64,000 bases of DNA from contig JANAVB010009599.1 in assembly GCA_029216955.1 (NCBI GenBank), positions 941,417-1,005,416 of the forward strand, written 5' to 3'. Below are positions 25,109 through 38,026 of the stretch, piece after piece. Within the stretch, counting starts at the first letter, position 1. Each line of letters opens with the position of its first letter. Source of the stretch: Iris pallida (lineage: Eukaryota; Streptophyta; Magnoliopsida; Asparagales; Iridaceae). Below the pieces are notes generated by a model. The model ran no database searches. It was not told where the DNA came from and was given only the letters and a program-made list of their open reading frames with translations. The translations under genes were made by a program, and so were the position numbers.

Positions 25109-26305
25109 CTAAAAATGTGTCACGACCCGCACCCTAGAGTAAGGGTACGAGAAGTGGGTACATCCAGCTTACGCCGTAGTGTCGGCGGTAGAACGCTGTC
25201 CTAGGTCAATCATCTAACAATATAAGGTACATGTACAGTATATACACTCTGAATGGAGGTGACATAGCAGAATACAGTCTCAATCACATCTATGGTAGAA
25301 TACGATAAGATAGATAGATATAAACGAATCCACACAAGAGATACAATAGATAAAAGTCTAAGTGTATATGATAACATCTCCACAAACATCCAGAAAAAAC
25401 AAACTCCTAATATATACAATAATGTATCAATGAGAAAGACAAGGTAAGAGTCTAAGTTAGCAGTCTAAACCACTGGTGGCAGATCCTCTACTGCAAGTGG
25501 GTCCAAGTCACAAGTGTTGTCTATAGCTGCACTATAATAGGTAGACACCAGAGCCTCATCCTCGTCCTCTGTAATATTTTCAACAGGTCCAGTCAGGACA
25601 GGAGCGAGCACAATACATCTCATGCAAATCAAAACAGGTTAGGAAATATAAACATGCTAGAGAGTAAGATACATAAAACTGAGAGAACAACATGATATGA
25701 AAGAGAGAGACTGTAAGTAAATATCTACAATATAATAGAGAACTAATCAGTGACTAGTGATTCAAAGTACAAGATAAACATGTGAACATCTGGAGGGTGA
25801 TTCATGACTATACTAGAGAGGTGATTCATGACTATACTACTTTGGAATTATTCACATGTTAATTTCTACTCCCCCATCCCCAATCAATACGCAAGGATCC
25901 ATTCAAGTTACGTTAAGATTTATGACTATACTACTGGCCCATAAAGGGTGATTCAAGAGTGATTGATGAATAGATTCGTGAAGGCTCTCGAATTCATGAG
26001 AGTACAGGAATCACAAGCTGATACATGAAGATTCATGATAATAGAAGCATGAGATACATGATGTAAGTAAAACACACGAGACATGAGTATCTGATGCTCT
26101 CGAGGGGGATAACATCTCATGAAGGGATCCATATAGTACTAATCCGTGTTACCAATGTGTCAGCATCAAGTAAAGTAATCTAAAGCAGAAAATATAATCC
26201 TAAACAAGATATGAAATGATCAGAGACTGTACTCGTCTAGTATCTTGAATATCTGAAAAGAATATATTGTCCGAAGAGTGGTGTCTGGCTCCTATTGTCA
26301 CGCCC

Positions 26306-26321
26306 CGCTCCCGTAGGAGCG
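26306..26321 (-). other. Perfect hairpin with UACG loop, LTR of H
   Basis: On minus CGCTCC-TACG-GGAGCG: a 6-bp stem closed by C-G around UACG, a member of the very stable UNCG tetraloops. It lies 10 nt from the LTR end and is repeated exactly at 31306-31321. Confidence 0.8.
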
Positions 26322-27787
26322 ATCGTCCTCGCTAAGGCGTGATGCCGTACGAGCCTAGATTGCGTTCGTGCAAGGCAGTTCCATAACGGCCGATTTCAAC
26401 GTAGACGACGGGGTCGTCGCACAGATAGTCCCAAGCAGATACATTGAATATGCAGCGGAATTTAAGAACAAGAACACATGAACACAAGTCATTCAAAAGA
26501 AACTCTTTTATTGATATTGAATACAAGATTACATTTGTGGGCGCAAGGCCAAATTACAAGTCTCTTGTGCTCACTTTTCTCTTATTTATAATTCACTCTG
26601 CTCTCTCTAATCTCTCGATACAATTGCTTGAGCCAGCGGAAGCTTCGGAAGGCGATGTCCATACATTATGTCCTGTATAAGTCTTCAATCAATACGGCCG
26701 CATGCTTCGAATCGCTAAGAAACTGTGTGCCTCGACGCATCCAAGCGAGCTCCGTGCCACGAGCTTCTACCTGTGCCTGTACATGAACACTGTGTAGGTG
26801 TCAGTACTCAACTGTACTAGTAGAGTGAGCTTCTCACCCACCCATACATAACCTACACGTTTATTTACTTTGTGCAGCTTAAACCCTTTCGATTGTCTTT
26901 CTAGTCTTGTCTTAGGATCAGTTTTAAGACTTGACGTCTAACCAACTCGTTACGCGACGACATAGTCGTGCTATCATGCTAGGTACTTGACCAAACTTTA
27001 ACTCGGGACGGCAGGGTCGTGCCATATTCTATTCGTAACTTAACGTGTTCGGGACAGTGCTTCACCGAGGAGCAACTCATGCGCACTCGGCCGTGCCAAG
27101 ACCTTTGTTTAAACTCAAACGCCTCTAGACCAATTCTTGTGCCAAAGATTCAAGTGCCAAGGATGGCAATGGGACGACTCGTGCAGGTCGTGCCTCTAGA
27201 CTTTGCTTAGACTTGTCCGTGCTTCGAGATTGAGGCCGCATCTCGCAACATATCAAGACTTATCATGCTGCCGCCTTACGGCCTTCTTGTTAGACCTATT
27301 TGCTAACTTAGACAAGACTTGTGGACCATAGTATCACTTTCATGAACATCCCGACGCCATCTATCGTGCCAAGCACGGTGCCTATGTTGTAGCCCAGTCT
27401 TAGGCCCAGACCATATATTACTGACTAGACCTGCATTCTAGCTCTAGACCCAAATCCAAAGGCATACACGCGGTGTGCCGCTATTGCCGACACATCTACA
27501 TGAGGGGTCACTAGCAATTTCAAGCTATCTTGGACATGGCTTGTAGGATATGGGCCTGTACCAACACGGGTAGCTAGCCCGGTGGGGTCGAACTCTCCCA
27601 TGCGGTCATCCAGCATCCTACCTTGAGCCACACTCGCTTATCCCGGGCCGAATGATCCCGACGTCCCGGTGATCATTCGAGAGGACTACACCTTGTCGAC
27701 GAGTTGCCCAATGACCATGCATACTCGATCTATCCATTCTATCCAGTCCTTCCTTTAACATGACCATGTTTTTTTTCTATCTGTCGA

Positions 27788-27935
27788 GACTTAACGAGAC
27801 TCCCAAGCCGCGGGATCGATCTCGTGTGCAGGACTTATCAAGACTTAACGAGACTCCCAAGCCGCGGGACCGATCTCGTGTGCGGGACATATCAAGACTT
27901 AGCGAGACTCCCAAGTAGCGGGACCGATTTCGGCG
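27788..27935. repeat. 54-bp tandem repeat, 2.7 units (3' LTR of H)
   Basis: Units at 27788-27841, 27842-27895 and partial 27896-27935, each with GACTTAACGAGACTCCCAAG, then CGCGGGAYCGATCTCGTGTG. CGGGATCGATCTCG gives short self-complementary pieces. The 5' LTR has the same array at 32788-32935. Confidence 0.9.
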
Positions 27936-28860
27936 ACAACAAGTCGTATGGACTTCCTTTGTTCGTGGTAAGCTTTTCACTAAACTGACCGTAGCTCGTG
28001 CCTTAGATAGGCCTGGTTCTATAGGTGACGCTAACGCTTAAGTCATATACTTATACAACGAGCCTTGTTCTCAAGGGACTACGCAACTTGACAACCGCAG
28101 ATAGAGCAGGACAGTACTAGAAATGGCTTTGATAGCCTAGCACAACACTTGTCTAACTTATTCGGGCAATGACTCGACGAGCGAGGGCTACGCCAACCTC
28201 CGTGTCGAGGGAACGTGCTAGGCACGGGGTCGACTTGGACAACCAACTTTTCGGGTGCCTAGACTTAAGCCAACGAGCCGTACAAGATGACTTAACTTGC
28301 GGGACATACGAAGGCTATGCCAAGCCTTGCGGGACAGGACCATACATGCTTTATTAGCATTCATGCGGGAGACGCCTAGGACTTAGGCTGATTCGAGTGT
28401 TGGGGCAAAACGACGGGACCGTGCATGCTTCACCAAGCATTCACGCAGGCGACGCCTATTGACGTAGGCTATATTCTAGTGTCGGGACAACTTAGCAACT
28501 TGAGCCAACTTCCTTCTCCCAAGCCACGGGATCGAAGGATCGAGTGTCATTTGAAAGCACGCTGAGCCGACTTCTATGAAGACCGTAGGACCATTTTCCA
28601 TGTTCTAAGACATTCTGACCCGACGGGACTATTCCCTTAGCTATGTTGGTGCGGAGCTTTTAGATTAGCCTACCAGTACAAGTTGAAAACAAGCGAGTTA
28701 TTAAGTGAAGGCTAAGATGAAGCAAGTTCACCGAAACTCCCCCACCTGTGCGAGGAGTCGTCTTGGACGAGCGAGCCTTCGAGCAGCCGTTGCAAGGCTA
28801 AGTTCCAACGCCGTCGACGTTTCGATTCCTCTTATTGACTTTACGGGACGGGGCACTACA

Positions 28861-31295
28861 ACATACACCACTCAGAATAAGTCTCGTCTTCGAGACTTTC
28901 CTGAAGGCAAGCCATCCTACCATTTCTATGGCCAAGACTTAATCGAGCCTAGACACGGGACTATAACAGTTGAGCGAGATACGCCTACACGTTTCCTTGA
29001 GTCCGAGCCACGCTCGCACTATTATCGTTCTTTTCATTAACATGATTTCAAGATCTCGACACACTCCCATCTTTCAAGTCTTGCTTGAACTCATTGTATC
29101 ACTTGGCTGGATCATGCACGCGTTCCAAGCGTCCCCAAAATACATGCATTCAGCTAAGCCGCATGATATAGAATTTGTCATTCTCACTCGAGTCGCCTCG
29201 TGCACATACCCAGGCATCTCTGAAATATATGCATGTCAGCCGAGTCTCGTGAGCAGGGTTTCCTACGTTCGTGATTCATGCTATCCGTTCAAACCAATCC
29301 TCAAGATCAATTCTTCGATTGATAACTCTTGCAACAGGGGCATTTCGTCTAACCGCTAGGCCAATCTTTGCGAGGCTAAGTCAATGTCAGGATTGGAATC
29401 ATAGTTCCCCAATAATAATGCCAACACTGACCCTAATCCTAGGGTCAAACCATAGTCGGTAGTACGGGGTTTTCTACCCAAGCTCGCGTCACTCAGATTT
29501 ATAAACATCGAGCACGATCACCTATTTGCATCAACGCATTCGTTGTGCATATTCGAATCCCTTCAATTCACCACTTCTAACCAATTCATGTATTCGATCC
29601 CGAGATCGTCTAGCTTGACAATACGTTACGCCCCAATCTCAAGCGAGTCCAATTATCCACGGTGGTTCATGAATCACCATACAACGCACCCGCGGAATAA
29701 TCATCCTCATCGGGGCGTAACTCTTGTTTGAGTTTAGACTAACTCATTTTCGATACGCAGATTGGACCTACTCAATCCTCAAGTTCAATTCTTCAAGCAC
29801 ACAAATCCATTCTCGAGTCACCTTTACGTCAAACCACAAATCGAAGCACACAAATTGTCACACCAAGCTAGGTCAATCACCCCCGCTGTATGAATCACCA
29901 TACCAGCGCTCACGCGGAGTGATCGTCTCAAATCGGCACGACGCATGTGCGAGGCTGGAGTTGCGTTCGCATAGGACAAGAATGTCGAAGTTGTGGTTAT
30001 CGACGAAGCAAATCCAAACGTTTCATTTTCCTCCAAGTCAAGATCTCAATTTGATAGTCCGTTTGTCATGTCTATCATTTCCTCGACACGTTTCAATCTC
30101 CCGAATATAGCATCCATCGGAACAATGACATTTGCATAATCGTCTTTTACTGAGTCGGAGTACCCCTGAGTTATCGCATATCGATCTTTGATACGCCTCA
30201 ATACCATCGACGATATACGTAACCTGACGATCTTCCTTTGTAAGCAATTTCGAGTCGTACTACTGATGCTATTGCTCGAACTGGATATACCACATTCCTC
30301 GATATTCAAGATCAAGTTCGGTCGCTCTTCCTCAAGCTCATTTCAAGATCGTTGTTCAAAACTCAAGTCACATTTCATTTGGAACAATCCAAAATCGTAC
30401 GCACGATCCTCTATGTTTCCTCGATCAAGACCATTCATTTTCATTCATCGTTCCAAATCATTTTCTAACTTGCGTTATCTATTCACAAGTTGTCCGAACG
30501 AGATGCTCGTTCGGGATATTCGAAGTCACGACCAACTAAGTGTGACGCGTTCTAAGGCTTTGCGCGATCGCATCGTCTCGCCGATATACTCGTTATTATT
30601 TCAAATCCTCAATTTTCGCTCGAATGGTTTCCCAAAAAATCCATACACCACTCGAATTCGAGCCATACGATCTAGTTCTCAATTACGTTCGCGTCATTTG
30701 CTAAGACGTCTTTTAGATTCGTTCGACGAATCGCTAGCGTAGTCGCTCGCGTCGCAACGACGTACTAAGTCGTTCGTACTATTTCTTTAAAATCTAAGTC
30801 AATCTTTTATGTACGCCTAAGCATTAGCTCGATAGCGCTCCTATCGATAGATACTCTAAGGGTAGCTTCGTTCCCGACCGGGCGGTACATGATATTGTTC
30901 ATAATTCGTTTGTACCAAAAGGTCGAGGTGCGCGACACGCGACGCAACTTAGCCAAAAGGCCGTGCGCATGGCTATCCCGTGCGGACTATATTCGAGTTT
31001 GTACGCTCAATTGCTAGGGTCAACGCGGGACTAGTTAGGCACGCACGCAACATGTTAACATTAGCATGTGTTTTTATTCCAGACAAGTTGACACCGTTCG
31101 GCACAAAGGCCGTCGCCTATCGATGCATTCGATTGAATGCTTATACGAGCTTTTGAAAATATTTAGACATATTGTATGGACATGCCGAGGAACATTTGAG
31201 AGAGAGCGCACGCTTCTTTTCCCAATGACGAGCTTTCAAAACTGAGAAATTCGACGTGAAGTCCAAGGACGTAAAGCCGTGCTCTGATACGATTA
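28861..31295 (-). other. Internal region of element H, unidentified frames
   Basis: 2435 bp. Minus frames 30046-30315 (89 codons, with ...GYSDSVKDDYANVIVPMDAI...) and 29824-30036, and a plus frame of 184 codons (30188-30742), are open but match no family I recognise. They may be traces of a gag-like gene on minus. CGTCTTCGAGACTTTCCTGA near 28890 faintly recalls the GAGGACGAAAT end motif of gypsy elements. No polypurine tract is evident next to 28861. Confidence 0.45.
31279..31292 (-). other. Degenerate initiator-Met primer site of H
   Basis: Plus GTGCTCTGATACGA. Plant initiator tRNA-Met ends GCTCTGATACCA, so 10 central bases match, with one mismatch next to the terminal A. It is 3 nt from the LTR (31296). 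Confidence 0.65.
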
Positions 31296-33859
31296 TGTCA
31301 CGCCCCGCTCCCGTAGGAGCGATCGTCCTCCCTAAGGCGTGATGCCGCACAAGCCTAGATTGCGCTCGTGCAAGACAGTTCCATAACGATCGATTTCAAC
31401 GGCGATGATGGGGTCGTCGCACAGATAGTCCCAAGCAGATACATTGAATATGCAGCAGAATTTAAGAACAAGAACACATGAACACAAGTCATTCAAAAGA
31501 AACTCTTTTATTGATATTGAATACAAGATTACATTTGTGGGCGCAAGGCCAAATTATAAGTCTCTCGTGGTCACTTTTCTCTCATTTACAATTCACTCTG
31601 CTCTATCTCATCTCTCGATACAATTGCTTGAGCCAGCGGAAGCTTCGGAAGGTGATGTCCATACAATATGTCCTGTATAAGTCTTCAATCAACACGGCCG
31701 CACGCTTCGAATCGCCAAGGAACTCCGTGCCTCGACGCATCCAAGCGAGCTCCGCGCCACGAGCTTCTACCTGTGCCTGCACATGAACACTGTGTGGGTG
31801 TCAGTACTCAACTGTACTAGTGGAGTGAGCTTCTCGCCCACCTATACATAACCGACACGTTCATTTACTTTGTGCAGCTTAAACCCTTTTGATTATCTTT
31901 CTAGTCTTGCCTTAGGATCAGTTTTAAGACTTGACGTCTAACCAACTCGTTACGCGACGACATAGTCGTGCTATCATGCTAGGTACTTGACCAAACTTTA
32001 ACTCGGGACGGCAGGGTCGTGCCATATTCTATTCGTAACTTAACGAGTTCGGGACAGTGCTTCGCCGAGGAGCAACTCATGCGCACTCGACCGTGCCAAG
32101 ACCTTTGTTTAAACTCAAGTGCCTCTAGACCAATCCTCGTGCCAAAGATTCAAGTGCCAAGGACGGCAATGGGATGACTCGTGCAGGTTGTGCCTCTAGA
32201 CTTTGCTTAAACTTGTCCGTGCTTCGAGATTGAGGCCGCACCTCGCAACATATCAAGACTTATCATGCTGCCGCCTTGCGGCCTTCCTGTTATACCCATT
32301 TGCTAACTTAGACAAGACTTGTGGACCATAGTATCACTTTCATGAACATTCCGACGTCATCTATCGTGCCAAGCACGGTGCCTATGCTGCAGCCCAGTCT
32401 TAGGCCCAGACCATGTATTACCGACTAGACCTGCATTCAAGCTCTAAACCCAAATCCAAAGGCATACACGCGGTATGCCGCTATTGCTGACACATCTACA
32501 TGAGGGGTCACTAGCAATTTCAAGCTATCTTGGACATGGCTCGTGGGATATCGGCCTGTACCAACATGGGTAGCTAGCCCGGTAGGGTCGAACTCTCCTA
32601 TACGGTCATCCAGCATCCTACCTTGAGCCACACTCGCTTCTCCTGGGCCGAATGATCCCGGCGCCCCGGTGATCATTCGAGAAGACTACACCTCGTCGAC
32701 AAGTTGCCCAATGACCATGCATACTCGATCTATCCAGTCTATCCAGTCCTTCCTTTAACATGACCATGTTTTCCTTCTATCTGTCGAGACTTAACGAGAC
32801 TCCCAAGCCGCGGGACCGATCTTGTGTGCGGGACTTATCAAGACTTAACGAGACTCCCAAGCCGCAGGACCGATCTCATGTGCGGAACATATCAAGACTT
32901 AGTGAGACTCCCAAGTAGCGGGACCGATCTCGGCGACAACAAGTCGCGTTGACTTCTTTTGTTCGTGGCAAGCTTTTCACTAAACTGACCGTAGCTCGTG
33001 CCTTAGACAGGCCTGGTTCTATAGGTGACGCTAACGCTCAAGTCATATACTTATACAACGAGCCTTGTTCTCAAGGGACTACGCAACTTGACAACCGCAG
33101 ATAGAGCGGAACAATGCTAGAAATTGCTTTGATAGCCTAGCACAACACTTGTCTAACTTATTCGGGCAACAACTCGACGAGCGAGGGCTACGCCAATCTC
33201 CGCGTCGAGGGAACATGCTAGGCACAGGGTCGACTTGGACAACCAACTTTTCGGGTGCCTAGACTTAAGCCAACGAGCCGTACAAGACGACTTAACTTGC
33301 GGGACGTGCGAAGGCTATGCCAAGCCTTGCGGGACAGGAACATGCATGCTTTATTAGCATTCATGCGGGTGACGCCTAGGACTTAGGCTGATTCGAGTGT
33401 TGGGGCAAAACGATAGGATCGTGCATGCTTCACCAAGCATTCACGCAGGCGACGCCTATTGACGTAGGCTATATTCTAGTGTCGGGACAACTTAGCAACT
33501 TAAGCCAACTTCCTTCTCCTAAGCCACGGGATCGAAGGATCGAGTGTCATTTGAAAGCACGCTGAGCCGACTTTTATGAAGACCGTGGGACCATTTTCCA
33601 TGTTCTAAGACATTCTGACCCGACGGGACTATTCCCTTAGCTATGTTGGGCGGAGCTTTTAGATTAGTCTACCAGTGCAAGTTGAAAACAAGCGAGTTAT
33701 TAAGTGAAGGCTAAGATGAAGCAAGTTCACCGAAACTCCCCCACCTGTGCGAGGAGTCGTCTCGGACGAGCGAGCCTTCGAGCAGCCATTGCAAGGCTAA
33801 GTTCCAACGCCATCGGCGTTTCGATTCCTCCGATTGACTTTGCGGGACGGGGCACTACA
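31296..33859 (-). repeat. 5' LTR of element H
   Basis: 2564 bp, matching 26296-28860. It ends GGCACTACA, then TSD CCTAT. Confidence 0.9.
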
Positions 33860-34173
33860 CCTATAGAACAGTACAAGTCACTACATATCCAAAATAGTAA
33901 AATAGACTGCTACAATGCATCTACATGTCGTCTAGGTCAAACTAGACTAAAGTCAACACTTGGTCAACTCTAGTCAACCACACTAGTTAAACTAGGTCAA
34001 CTAGGTCAAGTTCTAGCCCAAATAAGTCTAACAAGTCTCACTAGGCCTAACCAAGCCTAGGCTAGCACTCACACAATCACAAGGCAATGTGAACCACAAT
34101 AATACATAATATAAAATAGTACTATATATAAATACATACCTTTCAACATACATGCATATCCACATTACATACA

Positions 34174-34178
<5 letters not shown>

Positions 34179-34253
<75 letters not shown>

Positions 34254-34860
34254 CATATGTTACATCATGCATATTTACATAGTTACATAGATATATACAT
34301 TCATGCACATTTACATACATACTTTTATACATTATATATGTTAACATTCATTACAATGCATTATATTTTACTTATACCTTTGATTCATTCATTCATTCAT
34401 TCATGCATTTATACATTCATTCATTCATGTTATCACTATATACATACTTGATTCATGTATCCACACATACATACATGGATACACAACATACATGTATACA
34501 TTCATACATGCTTATATTGCATACATGCATACATACATATCATATATGTATACATACATTGCATACATGCCTACATACATATCATATATGCATACTTGCA
34601 TTCATTCATTCACCTATACATACATAGATGCATAAATACATATTTGAATACATTATATAGTTGCATACATTATATTCATATATGCATACTCTACATGATA
34701 TTACATTCATTCCTGCATACATGCATACATATAATATATGCATACAAACTCATATATTTAACTCAAAATATATGTGAATACATACATTACATTGATTGCA
34801 TTCCTACATGCTTGCATTCAACCATATATATACATTAATGTAAATAGGATACATATCATA
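34179..34860. repeat. (AT)n array and TACA/CATT low-complexity stretch
   Basis: 72 bp of (AT)n, then about 600 bp of mixed CATA, TACA and ATTC units. Reading frames rich in His, Tyr and Ile are artefacts of the repeats. Confidence 0.9.
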
Positions 34861-36432
34861 TATATATATATCATTTCATTCATCTAATATATCATGCATT
34901 ACATACTCTACATTAATTTAATATCCATACTACATAGGCTCATAGGTTACACAAAATGTCTATGTCGTATAGTCACTCTTCTACTTAAAACCAATACTGT
35001 ACCAATTGGGCCTTCACTAAATTCTAGGATTAAAGTATGTCATAGTCCTTCGTGTTAGTTTTCTGAAACTTCAAACGGATCGCATTTTCGTATCCAGAAG
35101 CTCCTGGAATCGCGAAAACACCGAAACGCGTTTGTCTTTCGGACAGCTGACACTCAAATAATTTTACAAAAAGTTCCAGAAAGATTTTTGGCTTATTAAA
35201 ATATATATTTGGAAAGCTAACTTCGATACGCTTCTTTTAAAAAAATGGAAGATTAAACGGAGTTCTAAGCTAAAAGTTATGACATTTCTAAGTGGCTTTG
35301 GTTAATAAAAACGTGGATGAATATTTTGACGAATTTGAGTTATTTTGGACAAAAGAAACACATGTAGGCCAAGATACTTGGATACCAACATAGGTATCCA
35401 AATGAAACTCATTCTAACCATCCTAACTAAGATCAATATACTCTCTAACCATTCTAAAACTGAATTTAAATATCTATTTAAACTATTATCATACATACAT
35501 ACACATGGGGTGTCCTAATTTGGGATCTATCAAGTAGGACACAAGACACATATCTAAAATCCTCAAGAGAGCTCCAAATGGCCTCAAATTTGAATCTAAA
35601 GGGGACACATGCATGAAGATAGATCCTACGGATTCAAAACTAATTTATATGCAAAGAAAATCGATTTAGAGGATGGGTTTTACCTATTGGGAGTAGAATC
35701 CTAATAAAATTCTTCAGGACACGACTCTGATACGAAGATCCCTCAAAGTGGACACTCCTCCTTGCACTTCTCTTCCAAGCCTTGGTAGCACCCTTCCCTT
35801 GGAGAATGGGAATGATTGAGGAAAGATTTGGTGAAGGAATGATTTGATTTGGAGATCAAATCAAAGGGAAGGCTCTCTAAAATTAGGGAAGAACAAAAGA
35901 AAAATAAAAAAGGCAAGATTGTAATGAATGAAATGAATCATCCTCCCCTAAAGGTGGCTGACATAAAGAGTCCATTAGGACTAATGGGAAATATCCTAAT
36001 TGCCCCTCTCTAGTCTCATATGGTTAAGTCTAGACTAGGTTCAAGTTTGGGGTCAAAGGATCTAGTTTTAAGTCTCTAACTTAACCATTCTAACATGATA
36101 AAAATTAGTCTAACTAACTAACTTAAATGTTAGGTTTTTTGGGCCATACTTAACATAATATTGGGTTTCATCTAGAGTTTAAGCTACCCGAGTCACAATA
36201 CAAGTCGGAACGAGACGAAACTCAAACCCGACTAAACAAATCCAATAAAAACAATATTAAAAATATAAAATTTTCCCAAAATATTAAAATATAAAAAATG
36301 ACAAAAATCATAATACATTAATTTATATATTATTAAAATAATCTAAAATTCACCAATTTATCAAAATCCTAAATAATTCAAAAGTCACAAAATGACCAAA
36401 ATACCCTCAAGCTAAAATGTGGTAGTGACATA

Positions 36433-38026
36433 GCAGGACATTATCGGAAGTTTGTGAAGGATTTTGCAAAAATTGCGGAGCCAATAATGAAGCTCACCAG
36501 GAAGAATGAAGAGTTTGTTTGAACTGAAGCATGTCAGGCGTCATTCGAGGAACTGAAGAGAAGGTTGACAACTGTACCTATCTTGACGCTACCATCCGGA
36601 TCAGGTAGTTTCTCCTTTTACACTGATGCTTCGGGCAAAGGATTGGGCTGCGTACTATAGCAACATGGAAAGATAATTGCCTATGCTTCTCAGCAATTAT
36701 GCAATCATGAGAAGAATTATCCGACGCACGACTTGGAGCTAGCAGCAGTCATCTTCGCCTTGAAATTGTGGAAGCATTATCTCTATGGCGAGAAGGTGGA
36801 CATATACACAGACCACAAGAGTCTCAAATATGTCTTCACTCAGAAGGAGCTTAACATGCGCCAGAGGCGATGGGTGGAGCTCATGAAGGATTTTGACATC
36901 AATCTACAGTACCATCCGGGTAAGGCTAATATCATCGTTGATGCACTTAGCAGGTATCCGATGGCTATGTTCTTGACAAAGAACCGTCACTTGTTGGAAG
37001 ACATGGAGAAGCTAGGTTTGGAGATCGTGCTACCAGAAGAAATCATGCTGAAGCTTAGAAAAGAAACAGTTGTACCAGGCGTGGACTCGCCTATGATGCA
37101 GCTTCATGTGCAGTCCAGTCTGATCAGCAGAGTCAAGGAGACGCAATTCCAAGATGAGATACTATACAAGTTAAGAGATCGAGTGCAAGCTGGAACACTC
37201 AAAAGATTTTCCATAGCTGGAGATGGAGCATTAAGGCACGGTACGAGACTTTGCGTACCTACTGGCGAACTAAGGAATGAGTTGATGAAGGAGGCACACC
37301 AGTCGCAGCATTCTATACATGCAGGAGCTAACAAGATGTACAAGGGCATAAGGACCCATGTAGGGTGGCTTGGAATGAAGCGAGACATGGCAGAGTTCAT
37401 CTCCAGATGTTTGATCTGCCAACAGGTGAAGGCAGACCGCCAGAGGCCAGCAGGTTTGTTGCAACCTCTTCCCATTTCGGAGTGGAAATGGGAACATATT
37501 ACTATGGATTTTGTGACAGGATTACCCAGATCCTAAGGAGGAAAGGAAGCTATATGGGTGATAGTCGACAGACTGACCAAGTCTGCCCATTTTATTCCTT
37601 TTAAGGTTGGTTTATCCACGAAAAGGTTAGCAGCTCTTCACATGCAGAACATTTACAGGTTACATGGTGTTCCAGTCAGCATCGTATCCGACAGGGATAC
37701 CCGGTTCACCTCGCACTACTGGAAGTGTCTGCAGGAGATTTTGGGCACGCAACTGAAGTTTAGTACGGCGTACCACCCACAGACTGATGGCCAGTCCGAG
37801 CAGACTATTCAGACGCTTGAGGACATATTGAGATCTTACGTCTTACAGTTTGGAGGATCTTGGAAAGATGACCTACACCTGGTTGAGTTCTCCTACAAGA
37901 ATAGCTACTAGGCTAGCATTCAGATGACACCTTTTGAGGCTTTATACGGTCGACGTTGCCGCACTCCACTAGCATGGGACAATGTTGGAGATCGAGTCTT
38001 GTTGGAACTATAGATGGTTACGGATG
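36433..38026 (+). pseudogene. Ty3/gypsy pol: RT end, RNase H, integrase core (element C)
   Basis: A single plus frame runs from the last RT motif (AGHYRKFVKDFAKIAEP) through RNase H ([32 protein letters not shown]). It continues through the integrase zinc-binding region ([18 protein letters not shown]...[10 protein letters not shown]) and catalytic core ([35 protein letters not shown]). It is interrupted by in-frame stops at 36520 (TGA), 36658 (TAG), 37534 (TAA), 37909 (TAG) and 38011 (TAG), with no frameshift in this part. It would encode cDNA synthesis and insertion activities. Protease, most of RT and gag are missing on the left, where the sequence joins the clipped LTR of G. It is cut on the right by a solo LTR. 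The copy is dead. Confidence 0.92.
38022..38026. other. Target-site duplication GGATG (left)
   Basis: GGATG before the solo LTR; repeated at 38906-38910. Removing one copy plus the LTR restores the pol frame. Confidence 0.93.

Larger units (their letters stand above)
24300..25117 (-). mobile_element. Internal remnant of element G (no gag)
   Basis: The block 24500-24920 resembles the non-coding interior of the gag-only element (43900-44220). 25000-25108 resembles its 5' untranslated region (ATCCTAATCCTACTGCAGGC, then TGTAGTGATACTCTAGTT, then PBS). The gag that lies between these parts in the gag-only element is absent. It belongs to the minus-strand element whose 5' LTR starts at 25118. Confidence 0.7.
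26296..28860 (-). repeat. 3' LTR of element H
   Basis: 2565 bp. It contains an UNCG-type hairpin near its U5 end (26306-26321) and a 54-bp tandem repeat (27788-27935). Its ORFs are short and unrecognised. Confidence 0.9.
26296..33859 (-). mobile_element. Complete LTR element H (7.56 kb), non-autonomous
   Basis: LTRs at 26296-28860 and 31296-33859 (offset exactly 5000 bp) flank a 2435-bp interior, with TSD CCTAT at 26291-26295 and 33860-33864. It starts TGTCACGCCCCG and ends GGCACTACA. An initiator-Met-like primer site beside 31296 sets the orientation as minus. LTR copies differ by a few percent, mostly transitions, so it is older than the LARD-like and gag-only elements. No protease, RT or integrase motif is visible. 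Confidence 0.9.
25118..36420 (-). repeat. 5' LTR of element G, split by element H and 3'-clipped
   Basis: It starts TGTCACGACCCG at 25118 with the U5 stem-loop (25168-25191). It is collinear with the LTR of the gag-only element (39179 onward), is interrupted after ...GGCTCCTAT at 26295, and resumes CCTATAGAACAGTAC at 33860. It holds an (AT)n array (34179-34250), a TACA/CATT-rich low-complexity stretch (34252-34860), and ends at ...CAAGCTAAAATG (36420). There the matching LTR would continue for about 190 bp. From 36421 on, the sequence is pol of element C. Confidence 0.75.

Noticed and set aside
27788..27935. CRISPR-like repeat
   Set aside because: Units are contiguous without unique spacers and sit in a plant LTR.
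30188..30742. 184-codon plus frame in element H
   Set aside because: Opposite to the element strand inferred from the PBS, rich in Ser, Arg and Phe, no motif. Described under the internal region instead.
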